From a virus: 36,126 nucleotides of DNA. Shown here piece after piece: positions 23,403 through 29,136 of this stretch. Numbering within the stretch: the stretch's first letter is position 1; the number at the start of each line of letters is the position of its first letter. The DNA is taken from the IMG/VR virus record IMGVR_UViG_3300034375_006804, positions 1 through 36,126 of that record. One strand, given 5' to 3'. Position numbers and translations under genes: made by a program. The notes beneath the pieces are model-generated. The model saw nothing but the letters and a program-made list of their open reading frames with translations, was not told the DNA's origin and did no database searches.

Positions 23403-23609
23403 ATGTGGAAAACATTTTACCAAGAGATGCCTAGCGATAATTGCAAAATTGTTGCTTTATATGGTGATGGCCCAGGAGCCAAGATGTTTCTAAATGGTGA
23501 TAACGTCTTAATAGCATTGCAAGATAAAGATAGAGACGTTTTAGAAGAGGTGGGCTATTTCATGTGGGCGTATTTGCCAGATAACTTTAAGCTATGGGGT
23601 GAAGAATGA
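23403..23609 (+). CDS. 68-residue DUF551-like protein
   Basis: A small protein beginning MWKTFYQEMPSDNCKIVALY, with a later GYFMWAYLPDNFKLWG segment. The W-x-P-E-M/P start and the W-x-x-LP ending are reminiscent of the DUF551 family found in phages. Family assignment is tentative and no function is known. The stop overlaps the next ATG by 4 bases. Confidence 0.62.
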   Translation: MWKTFYQEMPSDNCKIVALYGDGPGAKMFLNGDNVLIALQDKDRDVLEEVGYFMWAYLPDNFKLWGEE

Positions 23610-23824
23610 AAGGGCAAATTATAAAAGCAATTTCAGAAGTGCATAGCGGTAATAGACAAGAAGCTGAGCAAATAGCGGATATAGTTATGGATTTATACCG
23701 TGATGAAATTCAACAACTTGCAGATTACAGCAATACATGTGTTTATAGATTAATTAAGCCAGCTATCTGCGTTGGTTGTAGATGCGGAAAGGAGAAGAGC
23801 AATGACAAAGCAATATTATTATGA
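23606..23824 (+). CDS. 72-residue hypothetical protein
   Basis: A small helical protein (KGQIIKAISEVHSGNRQEAE, then DLYRDEIQQLADYSN) whose last third is Cys-rich (CVGCRCGKEKSN) and partly read in the same DNA as the start of the next gene (23-base overlap). The Cys-rich tail may be incidental to that overlap. Function unknown. Confidence 0.55.
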   Translation: MKGQIIKAISEVHSGNRQEAEQIADIVMDLYRDEIQQLADYSNTCVYRLIKPAICVGCRCGKEKSNDKAILL

Positions 23825-24212
23825 CTGCCCATTACAAGCTGCGTATATGGCAAAAAAGTTTGGCGTTAAATTTCAGTGCGACTTAGATATACGCAAGCTG
23901 TTACACAATGCGCAAGTGTCACAGATTGGAACGCCAGTACCACGTTGTTATGTAAAGTATGAGCAAGAACTATTGTTCGAACCTAAAATCGGTGACTTGT
24001 GCAAAGTTAATGTCAATGATGATATAGCGTCAGAGGTAAGTCACGATTTTTGCTTGTGGGAAGATTCAGAAGGTGGAGGCTGTTATAGTTCGCCTTTAAA
24101 AAAATACAACGAAGATAACAAACTTGTATTTAGTGATTTTGTATACACCGATTTAATAATAGTACAGCGGAATAATAAACCTTTTTTTATGCCAGAGAGG
24201 ATAATTAAATGA
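23802..24212 (+). CDS. Phage protein with PLxAAYMA motif, paralogue of 33026-33484
   Basis: A 136-residue protein; the ATG at 23802 has aaaggagaag upstream and is preferred to a TTG at 23772. It shares three blocks with the 152-residue protein at 33026: YYDCPLQAAYMAKKFGVKF versus YYDDPLIAAYMAREFGVNY, FEPKIGDL versus FEPQVGDL, and IIVQRNNKPFFMP versus EIIQRNGKNFFMP. The middle is divergent. No catalytic motif is evident. Last gene before the hairpin at 24235. Confidence 0.72.
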   Translation: MTKQYYYDCPLQAAYMAKKFGVKFQCDLDIRKLLHNAQVSQIGTPVPRCYVKYEQELLFEPKIGDLCKVNVNDDIASEVSHDFCLWEDSEGGGCYSSPLKKYNEDNKLVFSDFVYTDLIIVQRNNKPFFMPERIIK

Positions 24213-24234
24213 CAAAACAACTAACAAAAGAAAA

Positions 24235-24251
24235 CCCCTCTAAATGAGGGG
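24235..24251 (+). terminator. Hairpin at end of rightward small-gene operon
   Basis: cccctc (24235-24240) pairs perfectly with gagggg (24246-24251) over a 5-base loop. An AT-rich tract follows (taatcaataattatttt), so it is a plausible intrinsic terminator with an imperfect U-tract. It separates the 22.1-24.2 kb operon from the RusA promoter. Confidence 0.65.
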
Positions 24252-24286
24252 TAATCAATAATTATTTTGGGGAATAATTATAACTT

Positions 24287-24316
24287 TTGAACACTAAAGG
24301 TTGTTAGCTTTATTAT
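24287..24316 (+). promoter_or_regulatory. Candidate promoter of rusA
   Basis: ttgaac (24287-24292) and tattat (24311-24316) are separated by 18 bases and lie 40 bases upstream of the RusA start, right after the terminator-like hairpin. The -10 matches 5 of 6 consensus bases. Confidence 0.5.
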
Positions 24317-24356
24317 TTGGGTTTATTCAATATAACATAATTGGGGTATTTGTCAA

Positions 24357-24725
24357 ATGTGCATAGAGTTAGAGTTACCATATCCACCAACATTAAACCA
24401 CTATCGCACACCAGTAACCCGAAAACGCAAGGGCGGTAAATCCTATGCTACGTTGATTACAACTCCTAATGGTGAGCAATATAAAAAATCATTATGGCAA
24501 CATATAGGCAAGGTCTATAATATAGATTATGACGTACATGTGTCTATTACGTTATATCCAAAAACAAAAGCTAAGTATGATGTAGATAACTACCTTAAAG
24601 CGTTACTTGACGGTTTGACAGAATGTAAGGTCTGGTTAGATGATTCGCAGGTTGCTAGCCTATACGTAGAAAAGGGTGAAGTTGTAAAGGGTGGTAAGGT
24701 ATTTGTTAAGATAAGCAAGAAGTAA
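24357..24725 (+). CDS. rusA: RusA-family Holliday junction resolvase
   Basis: A 122-residue endodeoxyribonuclease that resolves four-way junctions, useful for clearing recombination branches before packaging. The N-terminal ELPYPPTLNHYR is the family start. The catalytic acidic cluster is visible as Asp75 and Asp77 in YDVDNYLKALLDGL with Lys81, and Asp95/Asp96 in WLDDSQV, matching the Asp70/Asp72/Asp91/Lys76 arrangement of E. coli RusA. Length is normal. It has its own promoter and is convergent with ninB, separated by 25 bases. Confidence 0.93.
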   Translation: MCIELELPYPPTLNHYRTPVTRKRKGGKSYATLITTPNGEQYKKSLWQHIGKVYNIDYDVHVSITLYPKTKAKYDVDNYLKALLDGLTECKVWLDDSQVASLYVEKGEVVKGGKVFVKISKK

Positions 24726-24750
24726 CAACAAAAATCACATTATTGAAACA

Positions 24751-25146
24751 TTAATCACGCATCATAGCAAATAGAAAATCATCTGGCATAGGTAAGTTAA
24801 TATTAAACCGTCTTGCCAAAAGGTCTATCTTATTTAAGAACTCTGCAAACTCCTTAACTGTCAATGTAGTAGTCGATAGAGGTCTAGTGCGTTCCTTGCC
24901 TTTAGAATTAGTCCAAGTTTCTTCACCAATAAAAGCGTATTTAAGCTCATCTTTCATTTGCTCTGGTTGATATCCAAAGTGTTCAGCTAGGTATGGAAGC
25001 CACATATGCAACAATCGGTTTTGTGCAAGGCTACGTTTGTTTTTACGCTCTTGTATAACTACCTCCCACTTATCACCATTAGGTAAGCTGTCTATGTAGT
25101 CTTTACAATTAGATTTACGGTCATTATCTATTAGAAAGAATATCAT
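24751..25146 (-). CDS. ninB: NinB-like recombination protein
   Basis: A 131-residue protein resembling NinB/Orf-type recombination mediators that bind single-stranded DNA and assist RecA or annealases. The motif RSLAQNRLLHMWLPYLAEHF (about 39-58) and the late segment STTTLTVKEFAEFLNKID are characteristic. It is the last gene of the leftward recombination operon; its start overlaps the previous stop (atga). Confidence 0.82.
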   Translation of the reverse strand: MIFFLIDNDRKSNCKDYIDSLPNGDKWEVVIQERKNKRSLAQNRLLHMWLPYLAEHFGYQPEQMKDELKYAFIGEETWTNSKGKERTRPLSTTTLTVKEFAEFLNKIDLLARRFNINLPMPDDFLFAMMRD

Positions 25147-25403
25147 ACACTATTTCTTGTCCAGTTAATCCAATATTCTTGAGTGCCGTATTTCTTCTCC
25201 CAAGTCCTTACACCTATGGTATGTATGCCCTCAGCTCCTACATGGTGATAATGACATAGGGGCATAACATCTCTATTACTTGATTTAAGCCCCATACCTG
25301 CACCAGTACGATGATGTATTTGTGGGGGCTGACTACATATACAACAGCCTAATTGAGTAACCTTAGCAAAGTATTTTTTATCTTTAGCGGTTAGCTTACT
25401 CAT
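25143..25403 (-). CDS. Ref-like (RecA-dependent) HNH nuclease
   Basis: An 86-residue protein. It contains GCCIC (19-23), the metal-site-like QIHHRTGAGMGLKSSNRDV (28-46), PLCHYHH (48-54) and GVRTWEKKYG (64-73). This is the core of the P1 Ref / DUF968-like family, HNH-type nucleases, of which P1 Ref cuts DNA at RecA-formed D-loops. Ref of P1 is longer; compact versions like this are common in phage recombination operons between ssb and ninB-type genes. The SD (gaggg) is very close to the ATG. Confidence 0.8.
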   Translation of the reverse strand: MSKLTAKDKKYFAKVTQLGCCICSQPPQIHHRTGAGMGLKSSNRDVMPLCHYHHVGAEGIHTIGVRTWEKKYGTQEYWINWTRNSV

Positions 25404-25412
25404 AACCCTCAG

Positions 25413-25859
25413 CTATACCCCTATATAAGGACTGAAAGGTATCGCATCATCAAGATCAGCAGCATAAGGCGATGTGCTAGCCTGTGGTTTTGGGTTCGCC
25501 TTTTGCGTACTACTAGGCTTTTGTCCGTCTAGCATAATTAATTTAGCATCAAAGCCCTGCAATACTATTTCTGTGCTATATCTTTCTTGTCCACTTTTAT
25601 CTTGCCATTTGCGAGTTTGCACCTTACCCTCAATATAAACCTTCGAACCTTTGTTTAAGTATGATTGGCAAACTTTAACAAGCCCCTCACTAAAAATCAC
25701 CACATTATGCCATTCACTTTTTGTTTGTCTTTCTCCGTTCTTATCTTTCCAACTTTCGGAAGTTGCAACAGAGAAACTAGCTATTTTGTTGCCATTTGAC
25801 ATACTGCGTATTTCAGGGTCTTTTCCTATATTCCCTATTAGTATTACTTTATTTAGCAT
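25413..25859 (-). CDS. ssb: Single-stranded DNA-binding protein
   Basis: A 148-residue SSB: OB fold over residues 1-110 (MLNKVILIGNIGKDPEIRSM, SEWHNVVIFSEGL, YIEGKVQTRKWQDKSG), then a Gln/Pro/Ser linker and an acidic tip DLDDAIPF. Normally Phe is the last residue and its carboxylate docks partner proteins. Here the chain continues six residues (SPYIGV) before the stop at 25413. It protects ssDNA during replication and annealing by ERF. It overlaps the upstream gene by 11 bases. Confidence 0.93.
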   Translation of the reverse strand: MLNKVILIGNIGKDPEIRSMSNGNKIASFSVATSESWKDKNGERQTKSEWHNVVIFSEGLVKVCQSYLNKGSKVYIEGKVQTRKWQDKSGQERYSTEIVLQGFDAKLIMLDGQKPSSTQKANPKPQASTSPYAADLDDAIPFSPYIGV

Positions 25860-26040
25860 CCTTTACTTTCTCCAAATTATTAATTAAATCCTGTATCTTA
25901 TCTTGTGGTACACTCCAACAGTTACCTGCTATTTGTTTCTGAGGTGTGTATATAGTCATATTAACCCAGTCCTTATGTATCTCTGACTTGCTAAATTCTA
26001 TTGACCGTTTAAACCCGTGCTTATCTGTAAACTCTGTCAT
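25849..26040 (-). CDS. 63-residue hypothetical protein between erf and ssb
   Basis: A small protein with alternating beta/charged segments (KHGFKRSIEFSKSEIHKDWV, TIYTPQKQIAGNCWSVP). The ATG is 3 bases after the ERF stop, with ggag in the ERF's last codons as SD. It overlaps ssb by 11 bases. No family is recognised; the location suggests an accessory factor for recombination. Confidence 0.66.
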   Translation of the reverse strand: MTEFTDKHGFKRSIEFSKSEIHKDWVNMTIYTPQKQIAGNCWSVPQDKIQDLINNLEKVKDAK

Positions 26041-26043
26041 AAC

Positions 26044-26658
26044 CTACTCCACGACTACAACATCAACTAAGCCATTCTTAGCATTAGTTATGCACAATTG
26101 AACTGCTTTATGTATAGCTGGATAACTCTTTAATCTTTCTAAATGAGCTTTGTTTTTATTCTCTATCTCATCAACCTGCACACGCCCTGTAGCAGCCTCT
26201 ACTTGCTTCATTATATTATTAGCAAAGTCTTGAGCTTTTTGCTCAGGTGTAGGCTCTGGACGTGTATCTATATCTTGCTTGTGTTCATTAGTATCAGCGT
26301 CCTTTGTATCATCTATGGCAAATAAGCCATTTAAAGCATATTTACGGGCATAGGAGGATGTTGCACCTGTTATTTGACTATCTCCCATGCCCTTTACGGT
26401 CAACGCCTCCCTAGCGTATCCTGTAACACTTATAGAATCTTTACCGTCTGTTAGTGTGGCGGTTGCCTCTATATAGTTGCTATTACCTATATTAACTATC
26501 TTATCACTAAGCAATAAGCTAACATTAGGCTCTAATAAATCCTTTACAGCCTCAACAATATCCTCACAACTACGGTAATTATATTTACCAAAGTGATTCC
26601 ATTGATTTTTAGGGCAGTTCAAATTCTTCTGTATCTTGTATAATAGTTCGTGCAACAT
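26044..26658 (-). CDS. erf: ERF-family single-strand annealing protein
   Basis: A 204-residue recombinase that anneals complementary single strands and supports genome circularisation, as P22 Erf does. Family motifs are KYNYRSCEDIVEAV (about 26-39) and GMGDSQITGATSSYARKYAL (about 90-109), followed by FAIDDTKDADT. The ATG at 26658 is best spaced from aagggg; an ATG six bases upstream is too close to it. The C-terminal part is less conserved. It is adjacent to ssb, the usual pairing for annealases. Confidence 0.9.
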   Translation of the reverse strand: MLHELLYKIQKNLNCPKNQWNHFGKYNYRSCEDIVEAVKDLLEPNVSLLLSDKIVNIGNSNYIEATATLTDGKDSISVTGYAREALTVKGMGDSQITGATSSYARKYALNGLFAIDDTKDADTNEHKQDIDTRPEPTPEQKAQDFANNIMKQVEAATGRVQVDEIENKNKAHLERLKSYPAIHKAVQLCITNAKNGLVDVVVVE

Positions 26659-26716
26659 TATCATTCCCCTTTGTGTACAGTTGTTCTAGTGAGTAGTAAT
26701 ATTCTTCTTCTGTCAT
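26609..26716 (-). CDS. 35-residue ORF overlapping the ERF start
   Basis: A frame from ATG 26716 to taa 26609 encodes MTEEEYYYSLEQLYTKGNDN followed by 15 residues. The ATG overlaps the previous gene's stop (taatg), which would couple translation, and about 50 bases overlap the start of erf in a different frame. It may be a genuine microprotein or a device that delivers ribosomes to the erf start. Weakly supported. Confidence 0.4.
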   Translation of the reverse strand: MTEEEYYYSLEQLYTKGNDNVARTIIQDTEEFELP

Positions 26717-26961
26717 TAGTTAATACTCATAACTAAGTCATTAGCATCATCCGTACATTTATCATACATTTTTTTAAATAGTTTATATGGCTGGGCTTTA
26801 CCGTCACTATTAAGCTCTATAACACTTGTAAATAACCTAGCTAACTTTGCCATTACATACAGCGTCTCAACATCAGATAGTTCAGCATTCGTAAATACAC
26901 TTATAAGATTTTCACAAGTTTCATTCATTAATTCTTCTCTGTTTGCTTCGTTATCATTCAT
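26716..26961 (-). CDS. 81-residue acidic helical protein
   Basis: A small acidic helical protein (ANREELMNETCENLISVFTN, VETLYVMAKLARLFTSVIEL). No family is recognised. It sits second in the leftward recombination operon, with its ATG overlapping the upstream tga (atga). Acidic composition and position upstream of erf would fit an anti-nuclease or DNA-mimic role, but that is speculation. Confidence 0.64.
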   Translation of the reverse strand: MNDNEANREELMNETCENLISVFTNAELSDVETLYVMAKLARLFTSVIELNSDGKAQPYKLFKKMYDKCTDDANDLVMSIN

Positions 26962-27128
26962 TTTAATTTCCTTTTTTCATTTTTATAAAATTCTTTTAAT
27001 TGCTTATCTTCAACTAAGCTTAATATTAAATTAATCACAGCTTTAAGCAGCGGTTTAGGTACGTATAGCTTAACTAAACCGTACTTCTTTCTGTGTTGAT
27101 GTGCTTTAACTCTATCAGTACTTGTCAT
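26958..27128 (-). CDS. 56-residue ribbon-helix-helix-like protein
   Basis: A small basic protein: TSTDRVKAHQHRKKYGLVKL then YVPKPLLKAVINLILSLVED. A basic N-terminus followed by a short strand with LVKLYVPK and two helices is the layout of ribbon-helix-helix DNA-binding proteins. It is the first gene of the leftward recombination operon and lies almost at the predicted transcription start, so the message may be leaderless. It may autoregulate the divergent promoter region 27129-27240. Confidence 0.6.
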   Translation of the reverse strand: MTSTDRVKAHQHRKKYGLVKLYVPKPLLKAVINLILSLVEDKQLKEFYKNEKRKLK

Positions 27129-27133
27129 GTCTA

Positions 27134-27163
27134 TATGTAAACATAGTTAATTGCTTATGTCAA
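27134..27163 (-). promoter_or_regulatory. Leftward promoter with overlapping inverted repeat
   Basis: On the minus strand the perfect -35 ttgaca (27158-27163) is followed after 17 bases by ttacat (27135-27140). An inverted repeat tatgt-aa-acata (27134-27145) covers the -10 and could be an operator. The expected start site (about 27128) coincides with the ATG of the first gene. Confidence 0.55.
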
Positions 27164-27192
27164 TAATAAAAATAAACAAAGTTAAAATTCTA

Positions 27193-27236
27193 TTGACGGT
27201 TACATATTTTTTGTGTTAATCTAACTTTGTATTAAC
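27193..27236 (+). promoter_or_regulatory. Rightward replication promoter and operator-like repeat
   Basis: ttgacg (27193-27198) has -10-like sequences 16-18 bases downstream (gttaat at 27215-27220 or shifted by one or two). An inverted repeat gttaat (27215-27220) and attaac (27231-27236), 10 bases apart, overlaps the -10 and start region. Together they look like a regulated promoter for the replication operon starting at 27334. Confidence 0.45.
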
Positions 27237-27265
27237 ATACAAGTGGCTAGTCCGACGGGATGAAA

Positions 27266-27330
27266 AGGGGGTATCGTGACTCCCCCTGCCATAGTTTAAA
27301 AGTCACATTAACAACCTTTGTCACGGAGGA
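27266..27330 (+). promoter_or_regulatory. Structured 5' leader of the replication operon
   Basis: A G5/C5 hairpin (ggggg 27267-27271, ccccc 27282-27286) is overlapped by two competing pairings of one element. gtgact (27276-27281) can pair with agtcac (27301-27306), or cgtgac (27275-27280) with gtcacg (27320-27325), the latter abutting the SD ggagg (27325-27329). The mutually exclusive folds could control access to the SD of the gene at 27334. Inferred by eye only. Confidence 0.35.
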
Positions 27331-27333
27331 TAT

Positions 27334-28014
27334 ATGACAGATTCACAAGGCTGGATAAGCTTACACCGAAAAATTATAGATAACCCTATGTGGTTATCTG
27401 AACCCTTCACACGTTCTCAAGCATGGATAGATTTATTATTACTGGCAAACCATGAGTATGGGTATTTCTATATCAGAGGCAATAAAATTGATGTGCAGAG
27501 AGGAGAGGTTGCTAGGAGTGAGGAGCAATTAGCACTTCGTTGGAAGTGGTCGAGAGGAAAGTTAAGGGGCTTCTTGAAAGCGTTAAAAAATGAACAACAG
27601 ATTGAACAACAGAAGTCTAAGTTAATCAATAAGATAGTTATAGTAAATTACGATAATTATCAAAATAGTGTACAACAGACTGAACAACAGAAAGCCGACA
27701 GAAAGCCGACAGAAAGCCGACAGAAAGACATAAACAATAATAATAACAATAATAATAATGAAAACAATATAGGGGATTTGCCTAAATGGTTACCTATAGA
27801 TGATTGGGTAGCTTTCAAAGAAATGAGGCAAGAAATTAAAAAGCCAATGTCGCAACTTGCCGAATCTAGAATGATTAAAAAGCTAGATAGATTACGTAAT
27901 GAAGGTTATGACCCAGCAAGATTGCTTGATAGGTCTATAATTAATAAATGGCAAGATGTGTTTGAGGATAGTTCTTGCAAGGTAAAGGGTGAATTTTCGG
28001 GGATGTTCGGATGA
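27334..28014 (+). CDS. Replication initiator / replisome organiser-like protein
   Basis: A 226-residue protein. The N-terminal 85 residues (GWISLHRKIIDNPMWLSEPF, then TRSQAWIDLLLLANH) are the winged-helix start typical of phage replication initiators that resemble DnaD or lambda O-type proteins. A hydrophilic linker follows with QQ repeats, KPTESRQ and a run of nine Asn (about 132-140). The C-terminal segment (DDWVAFKEMRQEIKKPMSQL, then RMIKKLDRLRNEGYDPARLL) would contact replication proteins. The linker DNA contains repeat arrays and an A-rich tract, making it a candidate origin. SD cggagg; overlaps the methyltransferase by 4 bases. Confidence 0.8.
   Translation: MTDSQGWISLHRKIIDNPMWLSEPFTRSQAWIDLLLLANHEYGYFYIRGNKIDVQRGEVARSEEQLALRWKWSRGKLRGFLKALKNEQQIEQQKSKLINKIVIVNYDNYQNSVQQTEQQKADRKPTESRQKDINNNNNNNNNENNIGDLPKWLPIDDWVAFKEMRQEIKKPMSQLAESRMIKKLDRLRNEGYDPARLLDRSIINKWQDVFEDSSCKVKGEFSGMFG
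27591..27771 (+). other. Candidate replication origin: iterons plus A-rich tract inside the initiator gene
   Basis: Four copies of a 10-base motif tgaacaacag occur at 27591, 27603, 27669 (one mismatch) and 27681, in two pairs 12 bases apart. They are followed by three perfect 11-base repeats cagaaagccga (27688-27698, 27699-27709, 27710-27720) and a partial fourth (27721-27729). Directly after comes an about 40-base tract of almost only A and T with scattered C/G (27730-27771). Iterons next to an easily melted tract within the initiator coding sequence is the arrangement of lambda ori in gene O. Function is inferred. Confidence 0.6.
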
Positions 28015-28880
28015 AAGTATTAGATTTATTCAGTGGTATAGGTGGTTTTAGCTTAGGCTTAGAGCGAGCAGGTATGGAAACCGTGGCGTTTTGTGAGATA
28101 GAGCCGTTTTGCCAGAAAGTATTAAAAAAACACTGGCCAGATGTACCAATTTTTAATGATGTAAGGAGTTTGGATTATGACGGAACAATTGATGTTATTT
28201 GCGGAGGATTCCCTTGCCAGCCATTCAGTGTTGCCGGGAAGCGAAAAGGCAAGGAAGATGACCGCCACTTATGGCCGGCTATGTTTAACCTCATCAAAAA
28301 ATATAAACCAAATTGGGTTATTGGAGAAAATGTTACTGGACTCGTTAATATGGGCCTCGATGAAGCGATTACTGACTTGGAAGGAGAAGCGTACACCACA
28401 AGGGCGTTTATTATACCAGCTTGTGCCGTCAACGCCCCACATAGACGGGATAGACTCTGGATTGTTGCCAACCGCAACAGCGAGCGATGCAACAGTGGGA
28501 GCAATAATAGGAAAAAAGGACACCTTCAAAAGGAACAAGTCCGGAACACTAAGGAAAATCAACAGAAATGGAAAAAATGGGAGTCTTGGATTAGCTCGTA
28601 CATTAGCGCTGTTGCCGACACAAACAGCATCGGACGAGAAAGGGGGCAGGGCGAAGGATACCCCACGCAAGGGGGCGAAGAAGTCAAACGTTCGGGATGT
28701 GTTGAACGAAGTATATGGGCAAACTGGGATAACCACATATCCGAACCCCTCATACGTAGAGGAGATGATGGGTTTTCCCAAAGGACACACAGACTTAGAG
28801 CATTAGGAAATAGCGTAGTCCCTCAAATACCTGAGATTATAGGGCGTGCTATTATGGAGGTGGAAAATGATAACAATTAA
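28011..28880 (+). CDS. C5-cytosine DNA methyltransferase (Dcm-like)
   Basis: A 289-residue enzyme that would transfer a methyl group from SAM to C5 of cytosine. Motif I is DLFSGIGG (5-12), motif IV GGFPCQPFS with catalytic Cys69, motif VI ENV (106-108), motif VIII HRRDRLWIVA (144-153) and motifs IX/X RLRALGNSVVPQ (261-272). The region between VIII and IX is short, giving a compact target-recognition domain. No restriction enzyme is next to it, so it is probably a protective orphan methylase. A second long ORF (28177-28806) lies in another frame within it. Start overlaps the initiator stop (atga). Confidence 0.93.
   Translation: MKVLDLFSGIGGFSLGLERAGMETVAFCEIEPFCQKVLKKHWPDVPIFNDVRSLDYDGTIDVICGGFPCQPFSVAGKRKGKEDDRHLWPAMFNLIKKYKPNWVIGENVTGLVNMGLDEAITDLEGEAYTTRAFIIPACAVNAPHRRDRLWIVANRNSERCNSGSNNRKKGHLQKEQVRNTKENQQKWKKWESWISSYISAVADTNSIGRERGQGEGYPTQGGEEVKRSGCVERSIWANWDNHISEPLIRRGDDGFSQRTHRLRALGNSVVPQIPEIIGRAIMEVENDNN
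28177..28806 (+). CDS. Overprinted ORF nested in the C5 methyltransferase gene
   Basis: A 209-residue frame, +1 relative to the methyltransferase, fully inside it. It has its own SD aaggag (28163-28168), 8 bases before the ATG. The product starts MTEQLMLFAEDSLASHSVLP and contains SVLPGSEKARKMTAT, LTWKEKRTPQGRLLYQLVPS, SGLLPTATASDATVG and, at the end, NPSYVEEMMGFPKGHTDLEH. I recall very similar proteins recurring in phage proteomes beside or over Dcm-type genes, often ending LNPxxVEWLMGFPxGWTxLE. It could be a real second protein or a conserved by-product of methylase codon constraints. Function unknown. Confidence 0.6.
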   Translation: MTEQLMLFAEDSLASHSVLPGSEKARKMTATYGRLCLTSSKNINQIGLLEKMLLDSLIWASMKRLLTWKEKRTPQGRLLYQLVPSTPHIDGIDSGLLPTATASDATVGAIIGKKDTFKRNKSGTLRKINRNGKNGSLGLARTLALLPTQTASDEKGGRAKDTPRKGAKKSNVRDVLNEVYGQTGITTYPNPSYVEEMMGFPKGHTDLEH

Positions 28881-29136
28881 AGACTTATGGAGAACACAAG
28901 GTGAATACATGCAAACATGCCCAGTATGTTCACCACATCGCAAAAAGAAACGTGATAAATGCTTGGGGGTGAAAAGAGAAGGGGACGTTATTGTTTATCA
29001 CTGTTTTCATTGTGGAATAAAAGGTAAAATCCAATTAGGAGGGGAAAATGGAATTAGCAGAATTTGCGAAAGACAGAAAACTAGAGCTAGGGTTGTTGTT
29101 CGACCGAGGCGTAACAGAGTACCAGCAAAACGATGA
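28867..29136 (+). CDS. Primase zinc-ribbon protein (separate cistron)
   Basis: An 89-residue protein; ATG 28867 has ggaggtggaa upstream. Cys18, Cys21, Cys46 and Cys49 (TCPVC and YHCFHCG) form the zinc ribbon seen at the N-terminus of T7 gp4-type primases, which reads the priming site. The last 28 residues, Arg-rich (TRARVVVRPRRNRVPAKR), are encoded by DNA that also encodes the start of the Toprim-helicase and do not look like a conserved domain. It overlaps that gene by 89 bases in a different frame and the methyltransferase by 14. Confidence 0.75.
   Translation: MITIKDLWRTQGEYMQTCPVCSPHRKKKRDKCLGVKREGDVIVYHCFHCGIKGKIQLGGENGISRICERQKTRARVVVRPRRNRVPAKR

Noticed and set aside
24209-24247. 12-codon ORF (MTKQLTKENPSK) before the terminator
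   Set aside because: Too short; most of it is the hairpin stem. It resembles only the first four residues of the preceding gene.
28269-28790. 173-codon minus-strand ORF opposite the methyltransferase
   Set aside because: No family motif and no SD; open because two plus-strand frames constrain the DNA. Unlike the nested plus-strand ORF it has no recognisable conserved motifs.
29020-29060. Programmed -1 frameshift at ggggaaaa joining the zinc ribbon to the helicase
   Set aside because: The required shift is +1, the heptamer is not in the correct register, and a strong SD directly precedes the second ATG, so independent initiation is simpler.
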